A stretch of DNA of 32,758 nt from Paracoccus salsus (GTDB lineage Bacteria; Pseudomonadota; Alphaproteobacteria; Rhodobacterales; Rhodobacteraceae), in assembly GCF_021556615.1 (NCBI RefSeq), contig NZ_JAKGGD010000012.1, positions 1-32,758 on the forward strand, in the 5' to 3' direction. This document shows, in pieces, positions 32,597 to 32,758 of this stretch. Within the stretch, counting starts at the first letter, position 1. Every line of letters starts with the position of its first letter. The position numbers and the translations under genes were made by a program. The notes beneath the pieces are model-generated. The model ran no database searches. It was not told the origin of the DNA and saw only the letters and a list, made by a program, of their open reading frames with translations.

Positions 32597-32627
32597 GGCA
32601 CCAGGGTGCCCCGGCGCCGCTGGTGCC
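32597..32627 (-). terminator. Hairpin after the universal stress protein gene
   Basis: GGCACCAG (32597-32604) pairs with CTGGTGCC (32620-32627) around a 15-base GC-rich loop that contains GGCGCC. It lies 10 bases past the stop of the minus-strand stress protein. There is no U-tract. Confidence 0.5.
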
Positions 32628-32637
32628 GCGCGTGGCT

Positions 32638-32758
32638 CTAGCGATAGAGCAGCACGGGGATCTTCACGGATTGCACCATCGCCGTTGTCGTCGAACCGAT
32701 AATCAGGCTGCGGATACGAGAGTGGCCATAGGCGCCCATCACCAAGAGGCCGAAGCCC
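32638..32758 (-). CDS. Universal stress protein, C-terminal part (partial)
   Basis: The last 39 residues read GFGLLVMGAYGHSRIRSLII, then GSTTTAMVQSVKIPVLLYR and stop. The MGAYGHSRIR and GSTT stretch is the ATP/phosphate-binding loop (normally GxxGHxxxxxxxxGS) of UspA-type proteins, and IPVLLYR is the usual C-terminal strand. The N-terminus lies beyond the window. These are cytosolic stress-response proteins. The two methyltransferase genes follow on the same strand. Confidence 0.9.
   Translation of the reverse strand, partial: GFGLLVMGAYGHSRIRSLIIGSTTTAMVQSVKIPVLLYR

Overview
The window is high-GC bacterial DNA packed with genes on both strands. Gene content and protein style point to an alphaproteobacterium of the Rhodobacterales, perhaps Paracoccus or a close relative. 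This is inferred from the many solute-binding-protein transporters, the DUF992 and DUF302 secreted proteins, and a membrane protein of a type I associate with Rhodobacteraceae. There is no rRNA, tRNA, CRISPR array, recognisable insertion sequence or phage gene. It reads as a catabolic and transport-rich accessory stretch of a chromosome or megaplasmid.

Layout. (1) 1-2205: the tail of an unknown gene, a strong hairpin, then 4-hydroxyphenylpyruvate dioxygenase (hpd, minus) divergent from an Lrp/AsnC regulator, with well-spaced dyad motifs between them. (2) 2349-8772: a four-gene glucose/mannose-type ABC importer (minus), divergent from an OmpR/EnvZ-type two-component pair (plus). (3) 8786-12249: three minus-strand oxidoreductases (LDH2/MDH2 family, SDR, aldehyde dehydrogenase) with two gene scraps around them. 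(4) 12708-13994: two small secreted proteins (DUF302 and DUF992). (5) 13995-14662: a gene-free, hairpin-rich gap. (6) 14663-18013: a polar amino-acid ABC importer. (7) 18200-20174: a HAD phosphatase and a class III CoA-transferase. (8) 20623-24150: a glycine-betaine-type ABC importer followed by a divergent type II 3-dehydroquinate dehydratase. (9) 24176-27211: malonyl-CoA synthetase and malonyl-CoA decarboxylase, preceded by the frameshifted tail of a TRAP transporter large subunit. (10) 27723-32758: an orphan membrane protein, the ribosome-assembly GTPase RsgA, a secreted protein with two Ig-like repeats resembling VaFE domains, a translationally coupled pair of methyltransferases (one zinc-finger type, one Hen1-like), and the C-terminus of a universal stress protein.

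How the genes work together. Most of the window imports and breaks down small organic compounds: tyrosine breakdown (hpd), sugar uptake tied to a sensor pair, amino-acid and betaine-like uptake, CoA activation of acids, and conversion of malonate to acetyl-CoA. Several blocks look eroded: the TRAP malonate transporter is reduced to one C-terminal scrap, and short remnants flank the aldehyde dehydrogenase. The best candidates for something little described are the Hen1-like/zinc-finger methyltransferase pair without a visible RNA ligase or kinase partner, the VaFE-like repeat protein in a Gram-negative genome, the dehydroquinate dehydratase attached to a betaine-type transporter, and the structured gap at 14077-14318.
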